This document shows positions 1-12,493 of a stretch of DNA of 64,000 nucleotides, piece by piece. The position numbers and the translations under genes are program-made. The notes beneath the pieces were generated by a model that ran no database searches, was not told the origin of the DNA, and saw nothing but the letters and a program-made list of their open reading frames with translations. Source of the DNA: Neoconidiobolus thromboides FSU 785. Its lineage: Eukaryota > Entomophthoromycota > Entomophthoromycetes > Entomophthorales > Neoconidiobolaceae. The stretch lies in the NCBI GenBank assembly GCA_025603075.1, contig MU626283.1, positions 96,795 through 160,794 of the forward strand. The letters are read 5' to 3'. How positions within the stretch are numbered: position 1 is the stretch's first letter; each line of letters starts with the position of its first letter.

Positions 1-1
1 T

Positions 2-330
2 TATGGACCTAACGCAGAAGCTTATGAAAAAACAGTAAGTTTTAATTTCAACTTTAAAGTGTAAAATTTATCAATACATCTTCTTAGTTCCCTACTGAAC
101 AGGCTCCAAGTGGTTTCCTTTATCGCTCTACTTATGCTGTTAAGGTAAGATTTAAATTTAAAATTGCTATTGTAATGTTTTATTAATATTCTAAATTAGA
201 GTCGATTCATTGATGATGATAAAAACGTCCATTTAGAATGGGAATGGGTAATTTAATTATATAATAATAATAATAAGCTATTAATACAGTTATTTCAATA
301 TAGCAATTTAAGATTGAAAAAGATTGGTAA
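2..330 (+). CDS. RDI1: Rho GDP-dissociation inhibitor (3' part, truncated by window start)
   Basis: Only the C-terminal part is present. Four exons at 2-34, 88-144, 200-247 and 304-330 join in phase through GT-AG introns. They end in taa and give a peptide containing SYAVK-like SRFIDDDKNVHLEWEW and ending QFKIEKDW. This matches the conserved end of Rho-GDI, where an SRFTDDD motif is followed by a W-E-W strand and a final KKDW. Rho-GDI binds prenylated Rho/Cdc42 GTPases, pulls them off membranes and holds them in the GDP form in the cytosol. The immunoglobulin-like fold that takes the prenyl tail is C-terminal, so the visible part belongs to that domain. The 5' end lies outside the window. A RhoGEF follows about 2.1 kb downstream on the same strand. 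Confidence 0.88.
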
Positions 331-2450
331 ATAGGACACCAAATCATAATAAGAATTAATATTTTTATTTTCGCTCTCATCCTCACTTTTTGATTTAAGA
401 ATAAACAATTATTAACTAAATTTTATACTTCGTCTTTTCATTATATATTAAATTTATTATTATTTGTTATTCGAGCATACCTAATATTTTATTTTGACAT
501 TTGTGTATTAAGATAAAAAATGACAATTCAATTTGTCAAACTAATTTTAAAATTGAAATAAAGAATGTTCTTGATTAAATGAATTTACTTATTCACACCA
601 AAATCTGTAATATTATTATACTAAGTCGAATAACAGTGAGATTGTTAATAAAAAAAGCAATCAAACTAAACAAAAATAAAGAGCAGTAGTATTCAATAGG
701 GATATTTTGTATTGGATGATATAATTATAAACCTATACAGCAGTTTGGGTTTTAAAATGAAAATATTACTTGAATCAAGTAATATATATTAAGATTTATG
801 AATAAGTATAAAGATGTGATCGATTTACCCAACCGTTTATACATTTTCCATGACTATTATTGATTGAGCAAATAACTTGTCTTCACATGGGCCCACGAAT
901 CCAAATCTACATTATTTAAAAATTTTACAAATTGATTGCATTATAATATTAACTAAATGGGGATGTTTTTTTTGGTTTCATCACTTTTTCCATTATTTAA
1001 ACGCTATTTGAGCGGAAAGATTGTTGGCGAAATCCAAACAAAAAAATACCTTCAAATCTTATTTATATTAATACTATTAAAACTAAGAAGTTGATAATAT
1101 TAAAAGCTAAAAAAATTAATATTTTTTACGATAAAAGGTTTTATTTTTAAATAGGTATTATGTTTTACTGAATTATAAAGGGATAATAATTATTATTTCC
1201 TCATTATTCCATATCTGGATCAACTTATATATAGCTTAATTCAAATCCCTAACATATAATTTGAATAAATCTAAAGCAAATATTCTTAAATTAGAGTAGT
1301 TCTTATCTATCGATGAACTCCTTCCTTGTCTCATAATACTCTCGCCTCAATCCTCCAATTCCGACTTACCCATTTTACTATTCTCTCCGTTGCTATCATA
1401 GATAGAACAATCGATAACACTGTATCTTTTAAGATTTAAGAAAAAATATTAGTTTAAATTACAATTATTTACTAAATAGTAAAGAACACGCTTTATTTAA
1501 TAGCGGATATTTTTATTTATGTAACCTAGCAATAATTAAGGTAGTTCTAGCAATATTTAAACTAGACAAATTCACTTTTTAATTCAGCTAGAAGAATAGG
1601 ATACTTGTATGGATTTTGATCAACATCGGATAAAACAAAAAAATGTATTAATATATAATGATATTAAGTCCAAATTGCTCTTGTTCCTTATTACAATATA
1701 ATGCTATTGAGTGCAACGGGGTAGAATCATGTTATACTAGATGTATTATTCGTGCTTATTTATCAAAAAGATGAAAAATTGCAGAATATGAAATATATCA
1801 AATGATATTTATAGACTTAATACAAATAATTTAAATTATATATTTTGAAAAACAAACCAAAATAAAGTACCTGTTCTTCTGTCCTTGTCGCTTTTGTTAT
1901 TTAACTCTGATGATACATGTTTATATCATCTCATGATATTTTCTGATAATAACTATTGTAATAACTAATGATAAGTTGAAATCTTACAATATCTTTTATT
2001 ATGATATTATTATGCATATCGTAATTTTATTAAAGTTTTAAACGTCATCAAAAGAAATTTTAATTACTTATTTAAGCTAGTAATTAACTAGTATGTATAA
2101 TATACGTATTATATTGATTAGTAGGATTATTTGATATTCAACGTTGTTTTTTTCTTTGGTGTCACTTTCATTATACAATATATGTTATAGAAGTCGAGTT
2201 TATTTTAGATGCTAAACTAATATTTCAATAATATATGAAACAAAAAGACCATATATAAAAACTAAGTTTAAATACATAAAAAGCTATAAAATAAAATTTT
2301 CAAGTTCTCTAAAAAACTCTAAAAATAGCCCTAGTTCCTAAAGGTGATTTCACCAAAGTTACTAGTTTAAAAATGAACAGAAAAAATTCTATATTTAAAT
2401 TTTCTTATTCTTTTAATTATTTAATTTCAGTGTAAGGGTCTTTGGATTCG
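331..2450. other. Intergenic, no gene seen
   Basis: AT-rich spacer of about 2.1 kb with stops in all frames. The only structure I recognise is a degenerate MITE-like copy at 957-1052. Confidence 0.6.
957..1052 (+). mobile_element. MITE-like element, forward, degenerate right end
   Basis: Starts ATGGGGATGTTTTTTTTGG, then the family core (TTTCATCACTTTTTCC, a CGCTATTTGAG box, ATTGTTGGC). The right terminal repeat is eroded: AATACC replaces AATACATCCCCAT. Confidence 0.7.
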
Positions 2451-5400
2451 ATGCTCTCAAGTAGTTCAATAAAAAACGCAATGAGTATCAACTTACATCC
2501 AGAGAATGAGCTTGAAATTAGCAATGAAGTTGATTATTTTAAGGTAAAATTGGCCCAGCTTACTTCTGTAGGAGAAACCTAACTATTTTTGAAAAATATA
2601 GAAATTTGAACTTGAACTACAAAAAAATCATTACAAATATGGACTTCAATTAGCAAGAAATAATAATGATAGAAAGAGAGACTCTTACAACTCTGGGAAT
2701 CAAGTGAAGCTTGAAGGCACAAAGAGGGCAGGGCGTCCAAGGAGTGCCACCATGCCAACCAATAAATTAGACTGGCTAAATTTAAACTTCGATCATTTTG
2801 TTAATGAGATGATAAAAAAACATACTTATACTTCACTGATATGGTATAAAGACTTAAAGCCAAAAGGTAGTTTATTGACGATATTAAATTTTAGGACTAA
2901 TAGGGTTTTTAGAACATAAAGTTTATGTTGGTTATGACGAAGATTTTGGTCCTTTGTTTGTAACTTTATATTCTCAAGATAGTAGTCATGTAGTTTATTT
3001 ATACTCTAATTGGGTATGACTTATTAAATATAAAATATTAAATATTAAAAAAAGGATGAATTTAGGGTAGCTCCAAAGTGGTAGTTGATAATGCAATGAT
3101 AACACCTTCAAGTGTTAATATTACGCAGTCATTGACACCAAGAGCCTATAAAATTATCTTATTTTTAGCATTTGAAAAGTATTTGGAAGAACTTGAAAAT
3201 CAACAGTTTAGCTTAAAGTCTTGGCAACAATCTATCGATTTCCTATCGCCGTGTTATGGGGACAATTTGTACAAGTTTGCTAATGATAAAAGAGGATATC
3301 AAAGAGATTTTTTGCAAGATATTGATTCAAGCGTCACTTTATTTCAGTTAATTAAAAGTGATCTACCTAGATTTGTTGGACAGTTGGAATTGGTTGAAAA
3401 TGAACAACTTGAAAGAACCTTAAAAAATCTTGATAGAAAAATTGTATGTAGCTTTATTTTTATAAGTATAAATTTAATAAAAGAAATGATATTTTTAGAT
3501 GCAAAAAAGTGTTACTGTTGATGTTATAATTCACCACTCTGGACTAAATAGAACAATGGGTAACTATTAATTTTTTTTAAATAGAATTTATAAATATTAT
3601 TATAGAACAAAGAGATACTTTCAATGCCTTTATTAAAATATGTGGCGAACCTTTAGTCCAAAATGGCTCTTCAATTACTCGTGAAGAGCTTATCAACCCA
3701 ACTATCATTAGTGAAACATCCGATGATCCGACTCAAGTAAATCTTATTTTAATTAATATTTGAGTTATTTTATTCTTTAGCTTATTGCAAGAAGAAGAAT
3801 CATCTTCCAGGAATTATTAGATTCTGAAACAAAATATGTTAATAAATTAAAGGCTATTGTTGAGGTAATAAAAAACACGAAATTATAGCAAATATCAACA
3901 TTAACAATAGATTTATTAGGTATTTATCAAACCATTAAGAAATTTAGCTGACAAAGGAAGTAATTTAATACGTCATTATGATATTAAAGCTACCTTTCAA
4001 TACATCGAAGATATCCTTGAAGTCAATCAAGCATTTTTATTGGACTTACAATCCTATGACCCAGAAACCTCAAATTTAGGGGAAATCTGTTTGAAACATG
4101 TATTATAATTATTTACTACTAGTTAATATGACTTATTAATTCGTCACAGGCCAAAACATTTGAAATATATGAACCCTATATATCAGGGTATCGATATTCC
4201 TTAGAGTATAATGTTACATTAGAACGTAAAAACAACTTTTATTATAATTTTGTTATGGTAAATTAATTATTATATAATTAAAATTAAAAATTAAAAATTT
4301 TATAAAGAAAGCAAGGGATCACCCGGAATGTTTCAAATTGGCACTCAAAGATTTATTAGTTATGCCAGTACAAAGGGTGCCACGATACAATTTACTCTTT
4401 TCAGGTAATATAAACATATTTAACTTTAACTTTAAACTCACTCTTTAAGATTATCTCCGATTTACGCCAAAGGATGATCCAGAATATGATGGACTATATA
4501 AAGCCTTAGTTAAAATCAATGAAATAAGCTATTTAGCATCTCATCGATTATCTGAAAAAGCAGAAGAGCTCTCAAGGCTTTTATTTTCAATAGCAGATTG
4601 TCCAGTAACTTTTATACTAATTTTAAGTTTGAAAACCAAACTTACATTTATTTTAGCCTAAAATCATGAGTTCTTCAAGGCATTTCGTTACCCAATTTGA
4701 TTGTATTGAAGCGGATATCACCACACTTTCAGGCCAAGATAATATCACTTTATTTTTACTAAGTGATTGTTTGATCATTACTAAGCGTAATAAGGATAGT
4801 AGTAGTACTAAAAAGAAATCGTTTCACTTTATTTCATGGATCGATCTAAATGGGTTAGAAGTTTTAGATGCTGAGCCCTATGGTAAGTTATAACTACAAA
4901 AAATTACATCACAAAATATTTATTTTCATTTTAGGTAACATGCATGCACTTTATTTTAAAGGTTCGCTTGAATATAGTGAAGATTTATACTGGGATCATC
5001 AAGAGATTCATATGTTTTCAACTATAGATGCATCAGATAAAGCTAGATTTTATAATGAACTTGTTACTACTACTGCAATTTGTAAAGCAAAAAGTAAATC
5101 TAAAATAAGCTAATATTATATATTTAAATTAACTTGTTTCAAAGAAAATGGAAGCTCATGTTATCATCATTCAATTAAAGATATTGATTTATTTTTTAAT
5201 ATTTATAAACCTGAGTTGTACGAACAGAGTTTACATAAGGTAATTAAATTTTAGATATTTTGATTTTGATAATTCATTTTAAATAAAGAGTGATATTGCA
5301 CTTCATTATGTTGAAGATTCAGCAATAGCCATTCCTAGTTATTTTGAAAAAGCATCACCAGCTCTTGTTAGTGGAATGATAAAAGCAAGAGATTGTCGAT

Positions 5401-6237
5401 TTAGGTAGAACAATTCATAATAATAGTAATAGCAGTTTATTGATATTTGTTTAGTTGTTGTTTTAGAAGTCGACCTAAATGTGATAACATATTGGAACAC
5501 ATCCCAGAAGATTATCAAAGTTATTTTTTAAATGAAAGTAATTTATTAGAGGCCAATAATTTCCAGCTACCCTTTTTATTCCAAGATACTTTTTATCAGT
5601 CGAGTAAATTATTTTTATTTTTATTTTTGCATACTGATTTAATATTCGTTTACTATTCTTTGTAGTTTTGCTTTATAAAATGGCACTTAAAACATGTCTT
5701 AACAACCAATTAAAACTACAAACGTATCATCGAGTGCTATTAGAGAGTCTATATGGGCTTCATTTTCCAAACTCAAAGTCAAGCCATTATTATTTATCCA
5801 AGATTCGTACCTTTTCTCACAAATTAAAAGGGGACAAATTCATTTTAGTATCTAACGGTTTAGCTAATGTTAATACCATTGTGCGTAAATTACCTTATAA
5901 ACAAGCACAGCATCAACTTGGTACGAATAGTTCTGAACATTATCGTGAGTTAGGGACTAAAACTCGATCTTTAACTGATCCTTTAAGATCTTTTCCTTCA
6001 ATGATGGATAAAATTTCAGCTACTGCTAGAAAGGTTACACCGACTAAAATTAAGATCCCTAAACCAGGAGTTGCTACACCTATGTTAAGTCCCATTTCAC
6101 CACTGAGTCCAGTTATCTCTGTTAAGTCATCCAAAGAAAGTATGAAAGAACCCCAAAAAGAAACTAGTTCATCCGCAGGTCGTAAAAAACGTAGTTCTTT
6201 TATTAAGGTTACTCGTTTCTTTTCTTGGAATAGATGA
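2451..6237 (+). CDS. Rho guanine nucleotide exchange factor (DH-PH), multi-exon
   Basis: About 15 exons separated by short GT-AG introns encode a protein of roughly 1,000 residues. The Dbl-homology domain is clear: the exon near 3781 reads IIFQELLDSETKYVNKLKAI (conserved region 1) and the exon near 4320 contains LLVMPVQRVPRYNLLFS (conserved region 3). The next exons (about 4666-5110) fit a pleckstrin-homology domain. DH-PH proteins swap GDP for GTP on Rho-family GTPases at membranes. The N-terminal about 350 residues, with GFLEHKVYVGYDEDFGPLF, do not match a domain I can name. The C-terminal exon (5668-6237) ends in a Ser/Pro/Lys-rich tail. The start chosen is the first ATG after an in-frame stop at 2433; an AG at 2430 means a 5' UTR intron or an upstream exon is possible. 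Some exon edges around 5080-5160 are uncertain. Confidence 0.85.
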
Positions 6238-6466
6238 AAATTAAGCTAACAAATTTTATTAAAAACTAATCTTGTGATATCTATTATGTTTTAACAGTCT
6301 AATAAAAATTTTAAATTAAAAATAAACTGAATAAAAAGTTTACTCTTTAATAATTAATTTGAAAGTTGAGCTGTAAAAGAATACATACAAGAGTAAACTA
6401 TTCATTAGAGAACAAGGGATAAGTAACAGCAAACAAAATAACATGGAAATAAATTACCCACTAAAA

Positions 6467-8344
6467 CTAATGGAATAGGTCAAATCGAACTTTGTTTTTG
6501 CTTTTAGAAAAGCAATTCAATACATCTTTTTCATTTTTAATTAATGTGTAGAACTTTTCATACTCATGGTTCAACGCTTTATCTTTGATTACTTTACTAA
6601 ATGTTGGATTTTTACACATGTTTTTTGATACTAAGTAAAACAAGGCCAATGAAAACGTTACTTGTCCTGTAATCCAAGAACTCTGTTTAAGTGTAATGAA
6701 ATGGTTAATTCCCAGGATGATTGTTTTAGATATATGCTCTGGTTGATCATATTTGGGTATATGTCGAATAAGAAATAATAAGCATCTTGATACCAACCCT
6801 AATCGCATATTATAATGTGTATCCGTACCAATAACAATATCATATGTTATTACTTTGGCTGCTTCTTCAATAGCTAGTTTCATATACTTACTATGCAACT
6901 TATTCTTTTCCGGCTCTGTATTGGTTCTAAAATAAAGTACTAAAGAATAGACCCAATAAATACCATAAATGGAACGAAATAAGATAAAGTGAGCATGACG
7001 TTCCAAAATATGATGTAACTCCTTAGGAGTACTTGCTTTGAGACATAAAAGTTTATTGGAATAATAGGTGCCTTTTTTACGTAAAATTTCTGTTACTTCA
7101 TCGATGTGCTTATAAATCACTGAAGGCATTAATTGTTGGTGCATTGCTTGAATCCGCCATAGATTGATTAAATTGAATGTTTCGCCTTGTTGACTAGTAC
7201 TTTCTGCTGTTATTAAGCAGCAGTAATCAGAAACGGTCCATAAATTTAAATTCATTTTCATTGTTTTTAAATATTGTTTATATACTGCTTTTGTGCTCGC
7301 TGTCTTATATGGTTTTGCTCCATTAAGTGATACTAAACAAGGTACATCACACGACCAATTTAGTATATAGCTTAGATGAGTGATTGAGGTATAAGCCAAT
7401 TTCCTTTCAAGTATCAAGTTACTATCTAAATGCGTTGGTGAGCCACGATGTAATCCAAGTGAATAGGACATATCTATAGCAACTGTATGAAGATACCATA
7501 AACAAGATCTTACCCAACCATAGGATTGTAAGCCTAAAGCGATGATAAGAAAAGCTTGTAAAGTATCAAATTGATTTAATGAATATTGTTTTTTAAACAA
7601 GCTATGTACTTTATACTCAAGATATAGCTTTAAGGTGTTATTGAAAGTGTTGGATTCTAGATGAGATATACCAGAGAGATAAACAGAACACAAAACGAGT
7701 TCAGTTCTAGGTCTAGAAAAAAAGGATTTTTTTGTAAAGAGAGGTATGAAAGGGTTAACAAATTTAAAAAAAGCGTCGATACAATCCGAATAAATACCCT
7801 TAATAGTAGATGTATTAAAATTGGGTTCTTTAATCAATAATGGAACTTTATTTTTTATTTTTGTTATATTATCAAACTTTTTTATTACTTCCATAAAGAT
7901 GATATCGTTATCACCATTATCTTTTAAAGTTGGAAACTCAAATAATGCTAAAAAATTATTGATAATCCTTTTCCTCGGGAAGGAGTTAACAATGTTTAGA
8001 AATTCTTTGATTACTTGTGTTTCATCCGACACCACTTTAAAAAAAGTATGTTTAAAACTTGTTGGCTTCGTAATCAACTGGTTTAATTTATTCTGTTGAT
8101 TTCCATTTTCTTTGGCATCTTCTTTATAGTCTAATATAACAAACTCTTCTTTATTTTGTATCTTAAAACTATTGATATATCTTTCTACTTCTGGTTTGAT
8201 CTTTTTATGTGTCTTTAATGCCCGCTCATAATTACATTCAATATCCAAGTGTTCACATGATTTACAAATCGGTATATCTCTAGAGCATCCTAATCCTCTT
8301 TTTGCGCATTGATCACAACGGTTTGGCATAAGTAAAGAATTCAT
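6467..8344 (-). CDS. Zn2Cys6 fungal transcription factor
   Basis: Single-exon protein of 625 residues. Residues 10-38 carry the binuclear zinc cluster: CDQCAKRGLGC, then CKSCEHLDIEC, six cysteines in the C-x2-C-x6-C...C-x2-C-x6-C arrangement. The middle (about 190-420) has the helical character of the fungal-specific transcription-factor domain, including SYGWVRSCLWYLHTVAIDMS and a SLGLHRG motif typical of that domain. Such proteins bind CGG-type sites as dimers and control catabolic or stress genes; the targets cannot be read from sequence. It is convergent with the RhoGEF, with 229 bp between stops. No linker coiled coil is obvious. Confidence 0.88.
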   Translation of the reverse strand: MNSLLMPNRCDQCAKRGLGCSRDIPICKSCEHLDIECNYERALKTHKKIKPEVERYINSFKIQNKEEFVILDYKEDAKENGNQQNKLNQLITKPTSFKHTFFKVVSDETQVIKEFLNIVNSFPRKRIINNFLALFEFPTLKDNGDNDIIFMEVIKKFDNITKIKNKVPLLIKEPNFNTSTIKGIYSDCIDAFFKFVNPFIPLFTKKSFFSRPRTELVLCSVYLSGISHLESNTFNNTLKLYLEYKVHSLFKKQYSLNQFDTLQAFLIIALGLQSYGWVRSCLWYLHTVAIDMSYSLGLHRGSPTHLDSNLILERKLAYTSITHLSYILNWSCDVPCLVSLNGAKPYKTASTKAVYKQYLKTMKMNLNLWTVSDYCCLITAESTSQQGETFNLINLWRIQAMHQQLMPSVIYKHIDEVTEILRKKGTYYSNKLLCLKASTPKELHHILERHAHFILFRSIYGIYWVYSLVLYFRTNTEPEKNKLHSKYMKLAIEEAAKVITYDIVIGTDTHYNMRLGLVSRCLLFLIRHIPKYDQPEHISKTIILGINHFITLKQSSWITGQVTFSLALFYLVSKNMCKNPTFSKVIKDKALNHEYEKFYTLIKNEKDVLNCFSKSKNKVRFDLFH

Positions 8345-9341
8345 TGTTTTTAGTTTAACTTTAAAATAATCAAAAGGTGATTTTCTTTTATTTTAAATCT
8401 AAAATAATATAAAGATGAAATAGCAATGAGTCAATAAAAAAATGTAAAACATTTGTAGCTTGGAGTAATGAAAATTTTTAAGCCAATTATTTTTGGATCA
8501 CAGTTCACCAAGTTTCAATATGTCTTATTTTAGCTTTATTCTTTACTTGTATTCTGTTTCTTGTTCAATGCTTCTTTGTTTATTTGGAAGGTATAACTGT
8601 CGTATTTTGAATAAACTGCTGTAGCTGTTTATTTTCTATTCCTACCAGTTTATTCTGGTTGCCTCGACCTGTTTTTGCTAAAAATGTAATAGTGTTAATT
8701 TAATAGTTATTTTAGCTCAATTTTATTGATTTTTAATTTACGAAAGAGATAGTATATGCTTACCACATTGCCAATAAAAGCGTTGATGATACTGACTTTT
8801 ATCATATTAACATATTTCATGTATTAATATTATGTTTTGGTATGTTGTATTGCATAGGTTTATTTACTTAAACAGATTTATACGATTACAAATAATACAA
8901 TGCTGCATTAATAAAACTTCACTTTTAATTGGAGAAATTTCAGCTTATAATAAAAACCCAAAGACCCTTTTTAAAAGTATGCTTAAATCTGATCATAGAA
9001 TTTTTACAGATGTTTACCAACAAAATAAGCTTATAAAATAACAGGCTAAAGAATCCAAATTGCTAATACTGAAATTAAATGGAACAAGAGATGGCATTTC
9101 CTAATCTTAAAATTATTTAGTTTCAAAGTTATTTTAAAATTGTTATATTAGACTATATTAGGATATTATAAATATTTTTTTTAGGTAAGAGCTTATCTAT
9201 TTTATAAAAAAAGAAAAACTTTATTCGAAACATTGATAAAACATCTTTTTATACCCTTCAAAAACATAAGATAGTAAGAGCGGATTCCAAGTACAATTTA
9301 ATAGCAAATAAATAAAAAAAGCAAACAAAGTATGAATAAAC
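8345..9341. other. Intergenic, no supported gene
   Basis: AT-rich spacer. A 69-codon ORF at 8832-9041 has no domain or signal, and I left it out. The first few hundred bases serve as the promoter of the minus-strand Zn2Cys6 gene. Confidence 0.5.
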
Positions 9342-9641
9342 TCATGAACCAGAACTTAAAAAGGGGAGAAGGGCATGTAGTTTAAGCCTCAAATTCCAAC
9401 CCTTTCTAGTATCATTATAGTTATAAACCATTTTAGTTGTTGAACTTAAACCATTAAACATAGAAGCGATATAAGAAAAAGTAAAAACAAAAAAGATTAA
9501 ATTCAAGCTGAATAAATAAACAATGAAATGAATTAACCAAGGATGAAAGACCAATTGAAATGGATAGGTTACTATCTTTTGTAAACTTAGCATAAATCGC
9601 TTCTCTCCTTTTAGTTTACTATCACTTAAGTTGGGATTCAT
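9342..9641 (-). CDS. Small putative membrane protein, unknown function
   Basis: I do not recognise this 99-residue ORF. It has a basic N-terminus (DSKLKGEKRFM), then a long hydrophobic stretch (about residues 22-62) that could form one or two membrane helices. A polar segment with NYNDTRKGWNLRLK and a hydrophobic end follow. Its base composition is less biased than the flanks, which mildly supports real coding. It lies alone between the Zn2Cys6 gene and ATG4. It could also be one exon of a larger gene, but I saw no convincing splice partners. Confidence 0.4.
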   Translation of the reverse strand: MNPNLSDSKLKGEKRFMLSLQKIVTYPFQLVFHPWLIHFIVYLFSLNLIFFVFTFSYIASMFNGLSSTTKMVYNYNDTRKGWNLRLKLHALLPFLSSGS

Positions 9642-10191
9642 TTTTGTAAAAAGTAAATTGAGAAATTTATAGTCGGTTTTTATTAACGTTGAATTTTAAG
9701 GGGTTGACCAATGAAATTTAGTTTCAATAATGGTTGGGTAGTTATTGGATTTAAAGTTGGCAGTGAATGGCAACTAAATGCGTACTTATTTTTAATATTT
9801 TAAAAATAAACTCATTTTATAATTCATTAATAAAATATAGTTCCAATTATTTTTAATGAATTTTGTTATTTTTCAAATACGTCTTAACACTTTTATAGTT
9901 TAATTAGCAATTTTAAGATATAATAAAAGCAGTCACTTTCATGAATTAATTTTTTCATTGCACAATTTTCTACATTTAGTAAAACTTGAGCTTAATCTCC
10001 CATTTTGTTTAAGATAAGTGATTTTACTTCAACAATGATTGGCTCTACTAAGATATTAGCAAAAGGCTTAAACACTCAACTAAGTTAACGAGCATGATAA
10101 CAAAGCGATCAAGACCCAAAAATAAGTTAAACATTTTTTAAAATTAAAAGCTCAACGATAACAAAAAAAGAAAATTTTAATTGAATGAAAC
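9642..10191. other. Intergenic, promoter region of ATG4
   Basis: AT-rich spacer between the divergently oriented small membrane ORF and ATG4. No repeats or RNA genes seen. Confidence 0.5.
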
Positions 10192-11910
10192 ATGTCGATT
10201 AAAGCAGAAAGTATTAATTCAAAATCAGAAGGTTCTGTTGAAAAAGTATTAGAAGACGCAAAAGGGATGGCAAACTCATTATCTTTAAGAATAAGTAATT
10301 GGTGGAACGCATTATTACCAGTCAATCAAGATATTAGTCCAACGCCAAAAAATAATAATTTATCTCAAACAGATATAGAAATTAAAAGTTTAGAAGCTTT
10401 AAGGAACTCTTGGTATTCAAGTAAAGAAAAAAAGAGATTATCGAATACTTCAATTGCTTCGAATGGAACAAGTTCTCAATCAAATGAGGGCGAATATGCT
10501 ACTATTTGGCTATTGGGAAAAGATTATAAGATACTTGCTCAAGATTTAGTTAATGGTAACTTTGATGCTTTTCAACCTTTGTTAGAAGACTTTCAAGCTC
10601 AACCTTGGTTCACTTATCGTCATCATTTTCAAACTTTATTACCTTCAACTTATACAACTGACTCTGGATGGGGTTGTATGCTAAGAAGCGGACAATGTCT
10701 ATTAGGACAGACATTCTTTCGTAGGGAGTTGGGGAGAGGTAAATGGATTTGTGATTTTAAAAACTTAAATATTAAATTTTGTAGATTGGAGGCTTAAAGA
10801 TAATAAAGATGAAAAAGTTGGAATAAAATACAAAAAAGTAAAATATAAAATACTCAAGTTAAAAGTAGATTAAAAGAAATTACTAGATATTATCTTGGTT
10901 TTTAGATGAAATGTCAATCAACAGCCCGTATTCTATCCATAGAATTGCATTATTAGGAAAACAATATAAAAAAGAAATCGGGGATTGGTTTGGACCACAT
11001 ACTATGGCATTAGTTATAAAGTAAGATAATTCTTAGTTATAATAGAAACAATAATATTTACTTTTGAAAAAGATCTTTAGTATTAGATCATGAAGATATT
11101 GATTTAAATGTATATATTAATACAGAAGGCACAATTTATAAATCGGAAATATTGTCACCTAATTTAGCTTCAAGTGCTTATGAAGGTATGTCTAATTCTT
11201 TTAATGATAAATCAATAACTGCTGAGGCTGGATTTACACCTACGCTGATCTTGTTACCAATAAGGCTTGGTGTAGAAACTTTGAATTCTATTTATCATGT
11301 TGCTTTGAAGGTAAATTGTAATCGGGGATGAAAATATAATTGGTTTATTGATACTTTTGTTTTAGAGTTACTTTGGATTTCCTCAGATTGTTGGAATTGC
11401 TGGGTAAGTTTAATCATATTTATTGGTGTTTTAAAGTTTAATATGTTTATAGCGGTAAACCAAAATCATCGCTATATTTTATGGGATTTGAAGGTAATTT
11501 GAGGCGTTTCTTTTTAGAAGTTAAATATTAATTTTGTTTTATTAGATGACAATATTATCTATTCTGATCCCCATCATTCTCGACCTGCATTAGCAAGTAA
11601 AAACATAGATGAGTATAATTATGAAGTAAGATACTTAAACAATCAAATAGTAAAATAGATTAATAGTATACATTATTAGGATTTTTTAAGTTATCATTGT
11701 GAATTACCGAATAAGATTAATATAGCACAATTAGATCCATGCATGCTATTAGGCTTCTATTGTGATAACCAAAAAGAGTTTTTAGATTTTTGTCAACGAT
11801 CAGAAGAATTAGCTAAATATACAACACCTATATTCCGAGTTTGTGATCAAAAACCAGTTTATTTAGATGATTTTAATATGGAGCCCGATTCTGATGATGA
11901 TCAATTTTAA
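10192..11910 (+). CDS. ATG4: Autophagy cysteine protease Atg4
   Basis: Seven or eight exons give a protein of about 470 residues. Atg4 trims the C-terminus of Atg8 to expose the glycine joined to phosphatidylethanolamine, and later removes Atg8 from membranes. Family landmarks appear in order: WLLGKDYKI, WFTYRHHFQTLLP, the catalytic cysteine in TDSGWGCMLRSGQ, the segment SIHRIALLGKQYKKEIGDWF, PTLILLPIRLGVETLN, QIVGIAGGKPKSSLYFMGF, and the catalytic Asp and His in YSDPHHSRPA. The C-terminal strand FYCDNQKEFLDFC precedes an acidic tail ending DSDDDQF. The catalytic triad is intact, so the enzyme should be active. The N-terminal about 100 residues are Ser/Asn-rich and less conserved, as is common. 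An early intron of about 49 bp (near 10840-10890) is inferred from frame continuity. Confidence 0.93.
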
Positions 11911-12493
11911 TATGAACTTATGGATTTCTTGTGTATAGTTTAGTGCCATTGTAGTAGCAACCTTTTCCTATTTATATAGTAGCAGTAATATATATATATT
12001 TGTATTATATTTTTTGTGTCTTTTTGAACTTTTTTGTCTTATAATTAGAAATTTTGATTTATTTTAGTTGGTAATTAAGGTTTGATTTGATATTATAAAG
12101 CATAAATATGATTAGATATCTGTAAAGTATTATGCTAGTAGTCATTCTACTTATATCCTTATTTTTTTAAATTATAAGTTAATAAAAAAAATACAACATG
12201 CTTAAACTATTCGTTTGTAAAATTGGTCATACTTTTTTAACAAAGGCATTAAAACAAATGATACTTAAAGTTTAAATATTTGTAAAATTAGTTTGAGATA
12301 GCTTTGATAGTAATAATAAATTAAATCGATACATTTTGTCTCTATTTTTAGCTTGAAAAAAATGATGTAGCAAATAAATGATCAAAATTTAAAAATGATT
12401 GAATCACAAAGAAAAAGATATTAAAAAAAGCATTTTAAATAAACTTTAAAAACTAAAAGATTTCTTTCTTTACATTATTAAAAAGTAAAAGAA
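11911..12493. other. Intergenic, no gene seen
   Basis: About 580 bp of AT-rich spacer between ATG4 and the nucleoporin gene, containing the ATG4 3' region and the nucleoporin promoter. Confidence 0.5.

Noticed and set aside
5940-6134. 64-codon minus-strand ORF inside the RhoGEF 3' exon
   Set aside because: Shadow of the plus-strand coding frame.
8832-9041. 69-codon ORF in the spacer before the small membrane ORF
   Set aside because: No domain, no signal, composition like the surrounding spacer.
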